A stretch of 64,000 nt of DNA from Phytopseudomonas straminea (GTDB taxonomy: Bacteria > Pseudomonadota > Gammaproteobacteria > Pseudomonadales > Pseudomonadaceae): NCBI RefSeq assembly GCF_900112645.1, contig NZ_FOMO01000003.1, forward strand, positions 496,001-560,000, written 5' to 3'. The notes below the pieces were generated by a model. It was not told the origin of the DNA. It ran no database searches and saw only the letters and a program-made list of their open reading frames with translations. Position 1 is the stretch's first letter. Each line of letters begins with the position of its first letter. This document shows, one piece after another, positions 37,172 to 45,253 of the stretch. The position numbers and the translations under genes were made by a program.

Positions 37172-38059
37172 CTAGGTCGCCAGATTCTTCGTAGGCCGAA
37201 CCACCAGCCACAACGCGATAGCGATCAGCACGCCGCCGTACAGATGCGCCCAGGACAACGGCTCGCCGAGCAGCAGCGCGCCCCACAGCACGCCAAAGAT
37301 CGGGATCAGAAAGGTGGTGGTCGATGCCTTGATCGGCCCGATGTCGTTGAGCAGGCGGAAATACAGCACATAGGCGAACGCCGTGCAGCCCAGCCCCAAG
37401 CCCAGCAGCGATGCCCATTCCAGCCAGCCGCCCCAGCTGGTTGGCGCTCCCAAGGCCAGTGAGCCGGCGAACAGCGGCAACAGGAACAGGCTGGCGCCCA
37501 ACAAGCTGCCGAACGCGGTGAGTCGGTTATCCAGCCGGCCTGCGATCCAGCGCCGGGTCAGAAAACCGGCCACGCCATAGCAGGCTGTCGCCAGCAAGCA
37601 GGCGAAGGCGCCCAGCAGCAAGCCCATGTCCAGTTCCGCCGGCCCGCTGCGGGTCAGCACGGCGACGCCGAACAGGCCCAGGGCGACACCCGCCGCGCGG
37701 CTCATCGTCATCGCTTCGGCGAAGAACAAGGCACCGATCAGCACGCCCATCATCGGCGTGGTGGCATTGATGATCGCCGAGTAACCCGCCGGCAGCACCA
37801 GCGCCGCCATGCTGTACATGGCCGAGGGGATGCCGGCATTGATCACGCCGAGTACCAGACAAAAGCCAAGTTTGCCGTGAAAGTCCCATTTCACCCGCAT
37901 CAGCAGCAGGATTGCCAGCAGGCCGAGCATGGCGATGGAGGCGCGAAAGAAGGCGGTCGGCATACTGCCAATCACTGGCGCGACGATACGCATGAACAGG
38001 AAGCTGGCCCCCCAGATTGCAGCGAGCAGCAAGAGGCGCAGCATGTCGGCAGGGCGCAC
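37172..38059 (-). CDS. DMT/EamA-family transporter
   Basis: The 295-residue protein has ten hydrophobic spans in two EamA repeats, and the second ends in the PIFGVLWGALLLGEPLSW pattern. EamA proteins export amino acids or other metabolites; the substrate is not predictable. The frame begins with GTG at 38059, but the ATG at 38044 is an alternative. It is the last leftward gene before the TonB receptor. Confidence 0.85.
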   Translation of the reverse strand: MRPADMLRLLLLAAIWGASFLFMRIVAPVIGSMPTAFFRASIAMLGLLAILLLMRVKWDFHGKLGFCLVLGVINAGIPSAMYSMAALVLPAGYSAIINATTPMMGVLIGALFFAEAMTMSRAAGVALGLFGVAVLTRSGPAELDMGLLLGAFACLLATACYGVAGFLTRRWIAGRLDNRLTAFGSLLGASLFLLPLFAGSLALGAPTSWGGWLEWASLLGLGLGCTAFAYVLYFRLLNDIGPIKASTTTFLIPIFGVLWGALLLGEPLSWAHLYGGVLIAIALWLVVRPTKNLAT

Positions 38060-38379
38060 GGCGGGCTCCAGTCATCTAAAGAAGGGCGGCAGTGTTGCTG
38101 GATGATGCACGCAAGGCAAGCTCACCGTCCGCCGGTATAGGCTTACCGTCGCAATGCGCGGCGTGCCCATGGTCGCGTGCTCGAGGCGCCCGGGACTCAC
38201 TATTGTTTGAACGACGGCGCAGGCCTGCAGGTCGCACCTCAGGCCTGCACCGGTCACAATGGCGGGCTTTGCGACCGCGTGGCTGAGCTGGCCAGCGGTC
38301 AGTCTCCCGCTTGCCTGGGCCACTCGATCCGGGTGGCTGCGCCACGGGGCGCCGAGTCGAACTATGAAAGGATCTTCCA
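38060..38379. other. Intergenic region upstream of the TonB receptor
   Basis: This 320-base gap should contain the receptor promoter. I looked for a cobalamin riboswitch (GGGAA, B12 box, AGCCCGGAGAC) and did not find one. No convincing Fur box was seen. A GTG frame (38177-38383) overlaps the receptor start by 4 bases, but no ribosome site or family supports it. Nothing else is recognised. Confidence 0.5.
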
Positions 38380-40506
38380 ATGAGCTGTAGCCCCCCATCG
38401 CGCCCCTTCGAACTCTCCCACCTGAGCCGCGCCATCCTGTTATGTGGCTGTGCGGCGGCGGGCACTGCGCAGGCGCAGGAGGCGACCGATACGCTGGTGC
38501 TTGAGCCCAGCGTGGTCAGCGGCTCGCGCAGCGAGGCGCAGAGCTTCGACCTGCCGTTTTCGGTGGACAGCATCGACCGCGAACAGATCAGTGACGGTCA
38601 GCTGGGCATCAACGCCTCGGAAGTGCTGACGCGGGTGCCCGGGCTGGTGGTGCAGAACCGCCAGAACTACGCGCAGGATCTGCAGATATCGTCCCGTGGC
38701 TTCGGGGCGCGCTCGGCCTTTGGCGTGCGGGGGCTGAAGCTGATCACCGATGGCATTCCCGCCAGCACCCCGGACGGGCAGGGCCAGGCGGCGACCTTCA
38801 ACCTCGACACCGCCGAACGCATCGAAGTGCTGCGCGGGCCGGCTTCCACGTTGTACGGCAGCAACGCCGGTGGGGTGATCCAGGTGTTCTCACGCGATGG
38901 TGCGGGTCGCCCGCGTATCGGCGCCGAGACGCTGATTGGCAGCGACGGCCTGAGCCGCAATCACCTCACCGCCGAAGGCGAAGCTGACGGCGTGGGCTTC
39001 GTGCTCGACGCCTCGCGCATGGACACCGACGGCTATCGCGACCACAGCGCCGCGCGCCGTGACCAGACCTTCGCCAAGCTCAATTTCAAGCCCGATGAAG
39101 ACAGCAAGCTGGCGCTGATCTATAGCAGCCTGGAGCAGAACGGCACCCAGGATCCGCTGGGGCAGGCGTGGGAGGCTTATAAGGCGGATCCGCGTTCTGT
39201 GGCGACCAACGCCTTGGATTTCAATACTCGCAAGAGCATCGATCATCAGCAGCTGGGCGCCAACTACGAGCGCTATTTTGGAGACTCTACGCTGCAGACC
39301 ACTGTTTATGCGGGCAAACGCAGGGTGGTTCAGTACTTGGCCATTCCACGTGGGCCGCAAAACAACCCGAACAACAGCGGCGGCGTCGTCGACTTCGACC
39401 GTGAGTTTCATGGCGGCAGCATTCGTTGGCTGCAGCCGGTGGACGGGATAAGCGGGGACCTGCGTCTGGTGTTCGGGCTCGATTACGATCAGAGTCGCGA
39501 TGATCGCCGTGGATATGAGAATTTTTCGGGTGCCAGTAATGGGGTAAAAGGCAACTTGCGACGCGATGAAGTCGACACCGTTACCAGCCTGGATCCATAC
39601 GCCCAAGCGACCTGGACCATCGGCAACTGGACTATGCAGGGCGGCCTGCGCTACAGCACCGTGGAAGTGGATGTCGATGACAAGTACATCGTCGGCGCCA
39701 ATGGCGATGACAGTGGCACCAAACGCTACGAAAAGGCCACGCCATCGGTAAGCGTTGGCTACGCTTTTACGCCGGATCTGAATGGCTACGTCAGCGTCGG
39801 CAAGGGTTTTGAAACGCCAAGCCAGGCCGAGTTGGCTTATTCCCAGGGCAATGCCGGTTTCAACTACAGCCTAGAACCTTCTGAAAGCACTCAGTACGAA
39901 ATCGGCCTGAAAGCCCGAGTCGCCAGAGATACTCGCATCAATGCCGCAATCTTCCAGATCAACACTGACGACGAGATCGTCGTGCTGGAAAATCGCGACG
40001 GCCGTACCAGCTACCAGAACGCCGGCAAGACCCTGCGGCGCGGTTTCGAGCTGGGCGTCGAAAGTCAGTTCACCGAACAATGGTCGGCTGCGTTGGCCTA
40101 CACCTACCTGGCCGCGACTTATGATTCGCGCTTCGTCGCCGGCAACAACAGCATCGATAAAGGCAACGATTTGCCCGGCGTACCTCGCACCACGCTATTT
40201 GGCGAGCTGGCCTGGAAGCCGGTCGATGGTATCAGTACGGCATTTGAGGGGCTTTACCGCAGCAAGGTCTACGTCGAAGACACCAATACCGAGAAAGCGG
40301 CGCCGAGCTACACAGTGTTCAATTGGCGCACGCGATTCGAGCAGCACTTCGGCCCCTGGAAAACCCACCAGACCCTGCGCCTGGATAACCTGCTGGATCG
40401 CCAATACGTCGGCTCGGTAATTGTCGGCGATGGCAACAGCCGTTTTTACGAAGCGGCGCCCGGGCGCTCCTGGTATGCGGGTGCGGGCATCGAATATCAG
40501 TTTTAA
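38380..40506 (+). CDS. TonB-dependent outer membrane receptor, YncD/PqqU-like
   Basis: The 708-residue protein has a signal peptide (about 1-32), a TonB-box-like DTLVL near 38-42, a plug with ISSRGFGARSAFGVRG, and a barrel ending in the C-terminal YQF. The plug phrase FGVRGLKLITDGIPASTPDGQGQ resembles E. coli YncD (PqqU), reported to take up pyrroloquinoline quinone. I infer a cofactor- or metallophore-type substrate, not certain. There is no adjacent ABC transporter or sigma/anti-sigma gene. Confidence 0.8.
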   Translation: MSCSPPSRPFELSHLSRAILLCGCAAAGTAQAQEATDTLVLEPSVVSGSRSEAQSFDLPFSVDSIDREQISDGQLGINASEVLTRVPGLVVQNRQNYAQDLQISSRGFGARSAFGVRGLKLITDGIPASTPDGQGQAATFNLDTAERIEVLRGPASTLYGSNAGGVIQVFSRDGAGRPRIGAETLIGSDGLSRNHLTAEGEADGVGFVLDASRMDTDGYRDHSAARRDQTFAKLNFKPDEDSKLALIYSSLEQNGTQDPLGQAWEAYKADPRSVATNALDFNTRKSIDHQQLGANYERYFGDSTLQTTVYAGKRRVVQYLAIPRGPQNNPNNSGGVVDFDREFHGGSIRWLQPVDGISGDLRLVFGLDYDQSRDDRRGYENFSGASNGVKGNLRRDEVDTVTSLDPYAQATWTIGNWTMQGGLRYSTVEVDVDDKYIVGANGDDSGTKRYEKATPSVSVGYAFTPDLNGYVSVGKGFETPSQAELAYSQGNAGFNYSLEPSESTQYEIGLKARVARDTRINAAIFQINTDDEIVVLENRDGRTSYQNAGKTLRRGFELGVESQFTEQWSAALAYTYLAATYDSRFVAGNNSIDKGNDLPGVPRTTLFGELAWKPVDGISTAFEGLYRSKVYVEDTNTEKAAPSYTVFNWRTRFEQHFGPWKTHQTLRLDNLLDRQYVGSVIVGDGNSRFYEAAPGRSWYAGAGIEYQF

Positions 40507-40658
40507 GGCGAGGCGGGACGTGCTGGCTGACAAACAAAGCGACAGTCGGTAGCGACTTGCAACGCTTTGAGGCTGCTTGGCTCTCCACTCGCGCCAGGGT
40601 TTGGGCTACTCTCAAGTCAAGCGGTCACCAAAGCCGTGCGCAGTTCGAGGATGCACTT

Positions 40659-40784
40659 ATGAAAAACTGGTTCGAAAAAATCACTGCCCAGCTCAATGCC
40701 CTGTTTGCCCCGCGCATGCAGCCCATTCCAATTCGTAGCGAAGAGCAGCGTCGCTTGGCCGAAGAGCGCCGTCGCCGCCACTGA
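40659..40784 (+). CDS. Small basic amphipathic protein
   Basis: A 41-residue frame opens at the ATG 40659 after a GAGGA site. The product has an amphipathic helix (NWFEKITAQLNALF), a turn and an Arg-rich end (RRLAEERRRRH). I do not recognise it. A bulged-stem terminator (40807-40834) directly follows, which supports it being a real short transcript. The N-terminal extension to 40557 has no ribosome site. Confidence 0.55.
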   Translation: MKNWFEKITAQLNALFAPRMQPIPIRSEEQRRLAEERRRRH

Positions 40785-40806
40785 TCCACCCCCGTGAAAT
40801 TCCCCC

Positions 40807-40834
40807 ACAAGCGTCCTTTTAGGCGCTTGTTTTG
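40807..40834 (+). terminator. Rho-independent terminator
   Basis: ACAAGCG(T)CCT at 40807-40817 pairs with AGGCGCTTGT at 40821-40830, one bulged T, with loop TTT and a following TTTTG. It ends the small-gene transcript. Confidence 0.75.
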
Positions 40835-40880
40835 AGTCGTCAACGCCTTGGAGGTGATTGGCGCTCGTTTTCTTTTATCG

Positions 40881-40952
40881 ATAAGTGACATGTTGATCGG
40901 TTCGATACGTAAGCATCGAACCATTTTCATGGGGGCTCGCCCTTTCACTTAT
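40881..40952. repeat. Nested inverted repeats
   Basis: The outer arms ATAAGTGA (40881-40888) and TCACTTAT (40945-40952) enclose the inner arms GGTTCGAT (40899-40906) and ATCGAACC (40915-40922). CATG occurs just inside both outer arms. The pair of dyads has a common centre near 40910-40916. The rest of the gap 40785-41260 holds only the terminator and promoter listed, with no gene supported. Confidence 0.65.
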
Positions 40953-41061
40953 GTATCCGGCATTACCCTTTGCCTATTCCAATAGCCCTTATTGCTGGTA
41001 CCCAGCGTGCTGAGACGCGCGCGTTGCCGACAAGCGGCCGTGAACTTGGTTCAACGTATTC

Positions 41062-41088
41062 TCAAGTCGTTCAAAAAATTGCCGACAA
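41062..41088 (+). promoter_or_regulatory. Candidate FliA (sigma28) promoter of aer
   Basis: TCAAG at 41062-41066 and GCCGACAA at 41081-41088 are separated by 14 bases. Both are one or two changes at most from the flagellar sigma28 pattern (TCAAG/TAAA, GCCGATAA). Transcription would start near 41096, giving a leader of about 165 bases to the ATG at 41261. Motility-linked control of an energy-taxis receptor is sensible. Confidence 0.6.
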
Positions 41089-41260
41089 AAAAGCAGACCC
41101 GTTCGGGAGGGTATGGCACGGAGCCGGCTGGCGGCTTCGCGCTTGTCTTCTGTTCAGCGTTTGAGCGTTACCGCCTGCCCGTGCTGGCGCGGCTATTTTG
41201 CTGTGCTAGACATAGTTGAGCGGAAAGGACGTACCCTTCACGTACTAAAGGACTGCAACC

Positions 41261-42826
41261 ATGCGTCAGAATCTTCCGGTAACTCAGCGGGAAAGGACTT
41301 TTCCCGGCCACGAGCGGTTGATTTCCACCACTGATTTGAGCAGCAAGATCACCTATTGCAACGATGCCTTTGTGGCGATCAGCGGCTTTACACGTGAAGA
41401 GCTGATCGGCCAGCCGCACAATCTGGTGCGCCATCCCGATATGCCGCCAGCTGTATTCGGCCACATGTGGGACACCATCAAGCAGGGCAAGCCTTGGATG
41501 GGTATCGTCAAGAACCGCTCCAAGAATGGCGATTTCTACTGGGTCAGCGCCTATGTCACGCCCGTTTACGAGAATGGCAAGGTGGCCGGGTACGAATCCG
41601 TGCGTTCACTGCCCAGCGAAGATCAGAAGCGTCGCGCCGAGGCGCTGTATGCAAGGTTGCGCGCCGGCAAAGCGCCCGTGCCGAAAATCGAACACCTGAC
41701 CTATGACCTGATTCGCTCCTGGCCGCTGATTGTCACCGCGCTGGTAATCCTCGCCGCCCAGAGCACGCTTTCCGGCGTGTGGCTGGCGGCGCTCGTGGTC
41801 GCGGTGATGGCTGCGCTGGGCTCCTATCAGCTGTACAGCAAGCGCGCACTGATTCGCCGTACCCTGGCGGAGCATCCCAAGGCGTTTACCAGCAGCCTGG
41901 TGGCGCTCACCTATAGCGACAGCCGCGGTGCCCAGGCCTTGCTCGACATGGCGATGATCAGCGAAGAGGCGCGCTTGCAGACGGCGCTGACGCGACTCGA
42001 AGATGCCGGCGTCAACGTCAAGCGGCAGGCGGCCCAGGCCGCGGGTTTCTCGCGCTCAGGCGCCGAGATGCTCGATCAGCAGCGCAGCGAAACTGACCAG
42101 TCGGCCACCGCCATCAACCAGATGGCAGCGACCATTCAAGAAGTATCCCAGAACGTGCAGACTACCAGCCATGCGGCCGAAGAGGCCGACAGATTGGCTC
42201 GGGAAGGGCGACAGCTGGCCGGTGGTAGCTTGGAATCCATGCAGCACATGGCCAAGGCTGTGGTGGATATCGGCCAGGCTGTAAACGATCTGGCCAACTC
42301 CACCCAATCGATCGGCAGCGTGGCCGATGTGATCACCTCGATTGCCGAGCAGACCAACCTGCTAGCCCTCAACGCCGCCATCGAAGCAGCCCGTGCCGGC
42401 GAGCAGGGGCGGGGCTTCGCCGTGGTGGCCGACGAGGTTCGTTCGTTGGCCTCGCGTACTCGCGAATCGACCCAGCAGATTCACCAGATCATCGCGTCGC
42501 TACGGGCCGGTGCCGAGCGCGCCGTCGCCACGGCCGGTCGCGGTGAGGAGATCTCCCGTGAAAGCGTGCAGAGCGTAGAAGCGGTGCGCATTGCGCTGGA
42601 CGGCATCAGTGAATCTGTCAGTCGCATCAGCGGCATGAGCCAGCAGATCGCCGCGGCTTCCGAGGAGCAGGGCCAGGTGGCCGACGATATCAGCCGGCAG
42701 ATTACCCGCATCGCCCAGCTCTCCGAGCAGGGCGCCGAGCAGGCCCATCAGGGCGCGGCGATCGGCAAGGAGTTGGAAAGCATGGCCGACTACCTGCACA
42801 GCCTGGCCGAGCGTTTCAACCGCTGA
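41261..42826 (+). CDS. aer: Aer-type PAS-domain methyl-accepting chemotaxis receptor
   Basis: Aer senses redox or energy state and directs taxis to oxygen. The 521-residue protein has an N-terminal PAS domain (about 15-115, including [19 protein letters not shown] and [19 protein letters not shown] bases). A membrane hairpin lies at about 148-190, and a C-terminal signalling domain carries the receptor tip [20 protein letters not shown]. In contrast to classic receptors there is no periplasmic domain. The start follows AAAGGA. The FAD-binding mode is family knowledge, not seen here. Confidence 0.9.
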   Translation: MRQNLPVTQRERTFPGHERLISTTDLSSKITYCNDAFVAISGFTREELIGQPHNLVRHPDMPPAVFGHMWDTIKQGKPWMGIVKNRSKNGDFYWVSAYVTPVYENGKVAGYESVRSLPSEDQKRRAEALYARLRAGKAPVPKIEHLTYDLIRSWPLIVTALVILAAQSTLSGVWLAALVVAVMAALGSYQLYSKRALIRRTLAEHPKAFTSSLVALTYSDSRGAQALLDMAMISEEARLQTALTRLEDAGVNVKRQAAQAAGFSRSGAEMLDQQRSETDQSATAINQMAATIQEVSQNVQTTSHAAEEADRLAREGRQLAGGSLESMQHMAKAVVDIGQAVNDLANSTQSIGSVADVITSIAEQTNLLALNAAIEAARAGEQGRGFAVVADEVRSLASRTRESTQQIHQIIASLRAGAERAVATAGRGEEISRESVQSVEAVRIALDGISESVSRISGMSQQIAAASEEQGQVADDISRQITRIAQLSEQGAEQAHQGAAIGKELESMADYLHSLAERFNR

Positions 42827-42888
42827 CCCTCTGCCCTCGGCTGCGCGGGCGTGCTGTGGCACACTGCGCGGTCGAGGAGACCCGCCCT

Positions 42889-43488
42889 ATGCCACGCCCC
42901 CGTTGTTCGCGCTGCAGGCGCCCGGCCAGCCACTGCCTGTGCGCCCTGATTCCCGATTTGCCCAGTCGCACCGAAGTGCTGGTGCTGCAGCACCCTACTG
43001 AAGTCGACCACGCGCTCAATACCGCGAATCTCGCTGTACTGGGGCTGCGTAGTGCCGCGTTGTGGGTTGGTGAGGTATTCGAGGCGCTACCGGAGTGGGT
43101 GGCAGAGCCCGGCTATCGCACCTGCCTGCTGTTTCCGGGTGAGCAGGCGCGGGCGATCAGCGAACTGCCTGGTGATGCAGACCCACTGCCTGTGCGGTTG
43201 ATCGTGCCTGATGGCACATGGCGCAAGGCTCGCAAAATTCTCTATATGAATCCTCTGTTGGCAGGCCTGCCACGGGTGACCTTGGCCGACGCGCCGCCAT
43301 CACGCTATCGCCTGCGCAAGGCGCCGATGGAGGGCTCGCTGTCGACACTGGAGGCCATCGTCGAAGCCCTGAATGTACTCGAAGCGCCCGCTGACTACCG
43401 GGCGCTGCTCAAGCCCTTCGATGCGCTGATCGAAGGGCATATCGCTGCGATGGGCGAGGACACGTTCAAGCGCAATCACCAGCGCTGA
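42889..43488 (+). CDS. DTW-domain protein (tRNA-uridine aminocarboxypropyltransferase-like)
   Basis: The 199-residue protein opens with the zinc-like pattern CSRCRRPASHCLC and has the family motif as DGTW in PDGTWRKARKI, close to the end of the YfiP/TapT-like group. Those enzymes add acp to uridine in the variable loop of tRNA using SAM. The ATG at 42889 was chosen, as MPRPRCSRC begins the conserved cluster. It is transcribed in the same direction as aer, 62 bases later. Confidence 0.8.
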   Translation: MPRPRCSRCRRPASHCLCALIPDLPSRTEVLVLQHPTEVDHALNTANLAVLGLRSAALWVGEVFEALPEWVAEPGYRTCLLFPGEQARAISELPGDADPLPVRLIVPDGTWRKARKILYMNPLLAGLPRVTLADAPPSRYRLRKAPMEGSLSTLEAIVEALNVLEAPADYRALLKPFDALIEGHIAAMGEDTFKRNHQR

Positions 43489-43496
43489 AGGAGATT

Positions 43497-44345
43497 TCAG
43501 CCAAAGGTGCCATCACGGAAATCACGCAGCGCCTGTTCGATCTCTTCCCGGCTGTTCATCACGAAAGGCCCGTACTGCACGATCGGCTCGTTCAGCGGCT
43601 TGCCGGCGATCAGCAGCACGCCGGCGCCATCAGCGCTGCTGATCAGCAGCTCGCCCTGATCATCCAGGCGTACCAGTCGGCCAGCGTGGGCCTCGTGGCT
43701 GTCCTGCACTTGTGCCTTACCCTGGTAGACGTACAGCAGGGCGCGGTGGCCGGCGGGAAGCTCGGGGCGTACGACGCTGCCAGCGGGCAGGCGCAGGTCT
43801 AAGACCTGGGGCTCAGTATCCGGACGCTGCACGGCACCGGCCTGACGCTGCTGGCCTTCGGCGAAGCTGCCGGCGATTACCACGACCTCGACACCCTGTT
43901 CAGTGTGCAGACGCGGAATCTGCGCGTTGGGGATGTCGCGGTACTGCGGGTCGGCCATCTTCTCGCGGCCAGGCAGGTTCAGCCATAACTGGAAACCGCG
44001 CATGGCGCCCTGTTCCTGCTCGGGCATTTCACTGTGGATGATGCCCCGCGCGGCAGTCATCCATTGCACGTCACCGCCCTGCAGCAGGCCCACGTTACCG
44101 AGGTGATCTTCATGGCGCATGCGCCCTTCAAGCATGTAGGTGATGGTCTCGAAGCCACGGTGGGGATGGGGCGGAAAGCCGGCGATGTAGTCGTCGGCAT
44201 TGTCGGTGCTGAACTCGTCGAGCATCAGAAACGGATCGAAACGTTCGATACCAGCACCACCAATGACCCGGTTCAGACGCACGCCGGCACCGTCTGAGGC
44301 AGGCTGCCCTGGCTGAATGGCAAGGACTCGGCGTAGTTGGGTCAT
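43497..44345 (-). CDS. Pirin-family cupin protein
   Basis: The 282-residue protein has two cupin folds. The metal site in the first uses the HPHRGFETITYML and HSE motifs (PHPHRG, GIIHSEMP) typical of pirins, some of which have quercetinase activity. Bacterial pirins are otherwise poorly assigned. The start at ATG 44345 (MTQLRRV) is preferred to 44378. It converges with the DTW gene, 8 bases apart. Confidence 0.88.
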   Translation of the reverse strand: MTQLRRVLAIQPGQPASDGAGVRLNRVIGGAGIERFDPFLMLDEFSTDNADDYIAGFPPHPHRGFETITYMLEGRMRHEDHLGNVGLLQGGDVQWMTAARGIIHSEMPEQEQGAMRGFQLWLNLPGREKMADPQYRDIPNAQIPRLHTEQGVEVVVIAGSFAEGQQRQAGAVQRPDTEPQVLDLRLPAGSVVRPELPAGHRALLYVYQGKAQVQDSHEAHAGRLVRLDDQGELLISSADGAGVLLIAGKPLNEPIVQYGPFVMNSREEIEQALRDFRDGTFG

Positions 44346-44476
44346 GGGGCTGTCTCCCGTGAAAAGTGATGCGTCCATGGTAGGCCAGCCGATCCGTCAG
44401 ATGGTTGGGAAAAGGTCAACTCATCTATCGAGAATATCGATGTAGCGGGTGGCGCCTTGCAGCGCCACCCGAGTGT

Positions 44477-45253
44477 TCACTCGGCGATTTGCAGCTTGCG
44501 CGATTCGGTGTAGAAGAAGCGCAGCTTCTCGTATTCGAATGGCGAGTTCAGTTGGCCGTAGCGGAAGCTGGTGGTGGAGCGCTGGTCGATGCCCCTGAGA
44601 ACGATGATCTCGGGGTGAGCACTGCTAGCCTCAGCGACGTTGAGGTAGTTGATCTGCTGGTTGATGCCGAAGTCCGCCACGAGGCCCGTGGTGTCGCGCA
44701 GGTTGGACGGGCCGAGAATCGGCAGCATCAGGTAGGGGCCTGCCGGGGTGCCATAGAAGCCCAGGGTCTGGCCGAAGTCCTCACGGTGCTTGGGCAGGCC
44801 CATCAGGGTGGCCGGGTCCCACAGACCGACCACGCCGATGGTGGTATTGAACAGCAGGCGCGCGGTGGTGTTCAGGGCGCGCTCGCCTTTGAGTTGCAGG
44901 GCACTGTTGACCAGGTTGGACACGTCGCCCAGGTTGCTGAAGAAGTTGGTCACGCCCTTTTGCATGAAGGTCGGCGTGACGTAGCGGTAGCCGTCGACCA
45001 CAGGCAGGAACACCCATTCGTCGAAGCGGTAGTTGAAGTGGTAGACCCGGCGGTTCCATGACTCCAGCGGATCCTGGATTTCCAGTGCCGAAAGGGTCGA
45101 GCGCTCGAACTCGCGCTGGTTCAGGCCCGGGTTGAACTTGAGTTCCTTGAGCGGCTGCTTGAAGCCATCGTCCTCGACGGTGGTCTGGGCGGAGGCGGTG
45201 CCGCAGCTCAACACGGCAGCGAACAGTGCGAGAGTAGTAAAGGACTTAGCCAC
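44477..45253 (-). CDS. mlaA: MlaA (VacJ)-family phospholipid-trafficking protein
   Basis: MlaA sits in the outer membrane and removes misplaced phospholipids from the outer leaflet, passing them to MlaC. The 258-residue protein has the family's DPLESWNRRVYHFNY and GLWDPATLMGLPKHREDFGQTLG signatures. The export signal ends near TASAQ, and its one early Cys is in VLSC, a poor lipobox, so lipid anchoring is uncertain. Its GTG start overlaps the end of the upstream hydrolase by 8 bases. The rest of the mla system is not in the window. Confidence 0.87.
   Translation of the reverse strand: MAKSFTTLALFAAVLSCGTASAQTTVEDDGFKQPLKELKFNPGLNQREFERSTLSALEIQDPLESWNRRVYHFNYRFDEWVFLPVVDGYRYVTPTFMQKGVTNFFSNLGDVSNLVNSALQLKGERALNTTARLLFNTTIGVVGLWDPATLMGLPKHREDFGQTLGFYGTPAGPYLMLPILGPSNLRDTTGLVADFGINQQINYLNVAEASSAHPEIIVLRGIDQRSTTSFRYGQLNSPFEYEKLRFFYTESRKLQIAE

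Noticed and set aside
38060..38379. Second cobalamin riboswitch controlling the TonB receptor
   Set aside because: None of the conserved blocks is present in this leader.
38177..38383. Small frame overlapping the TonB receptor start
   Set aside because: GTG start without ribosome site and no recognisable sequence; the overlap alone is not sufficient.
40970..41219. Two overlapping short frames upstream of aer
   Set aside because: They run across the candidate FliA promoter, have no ribosome site and differ in frame.
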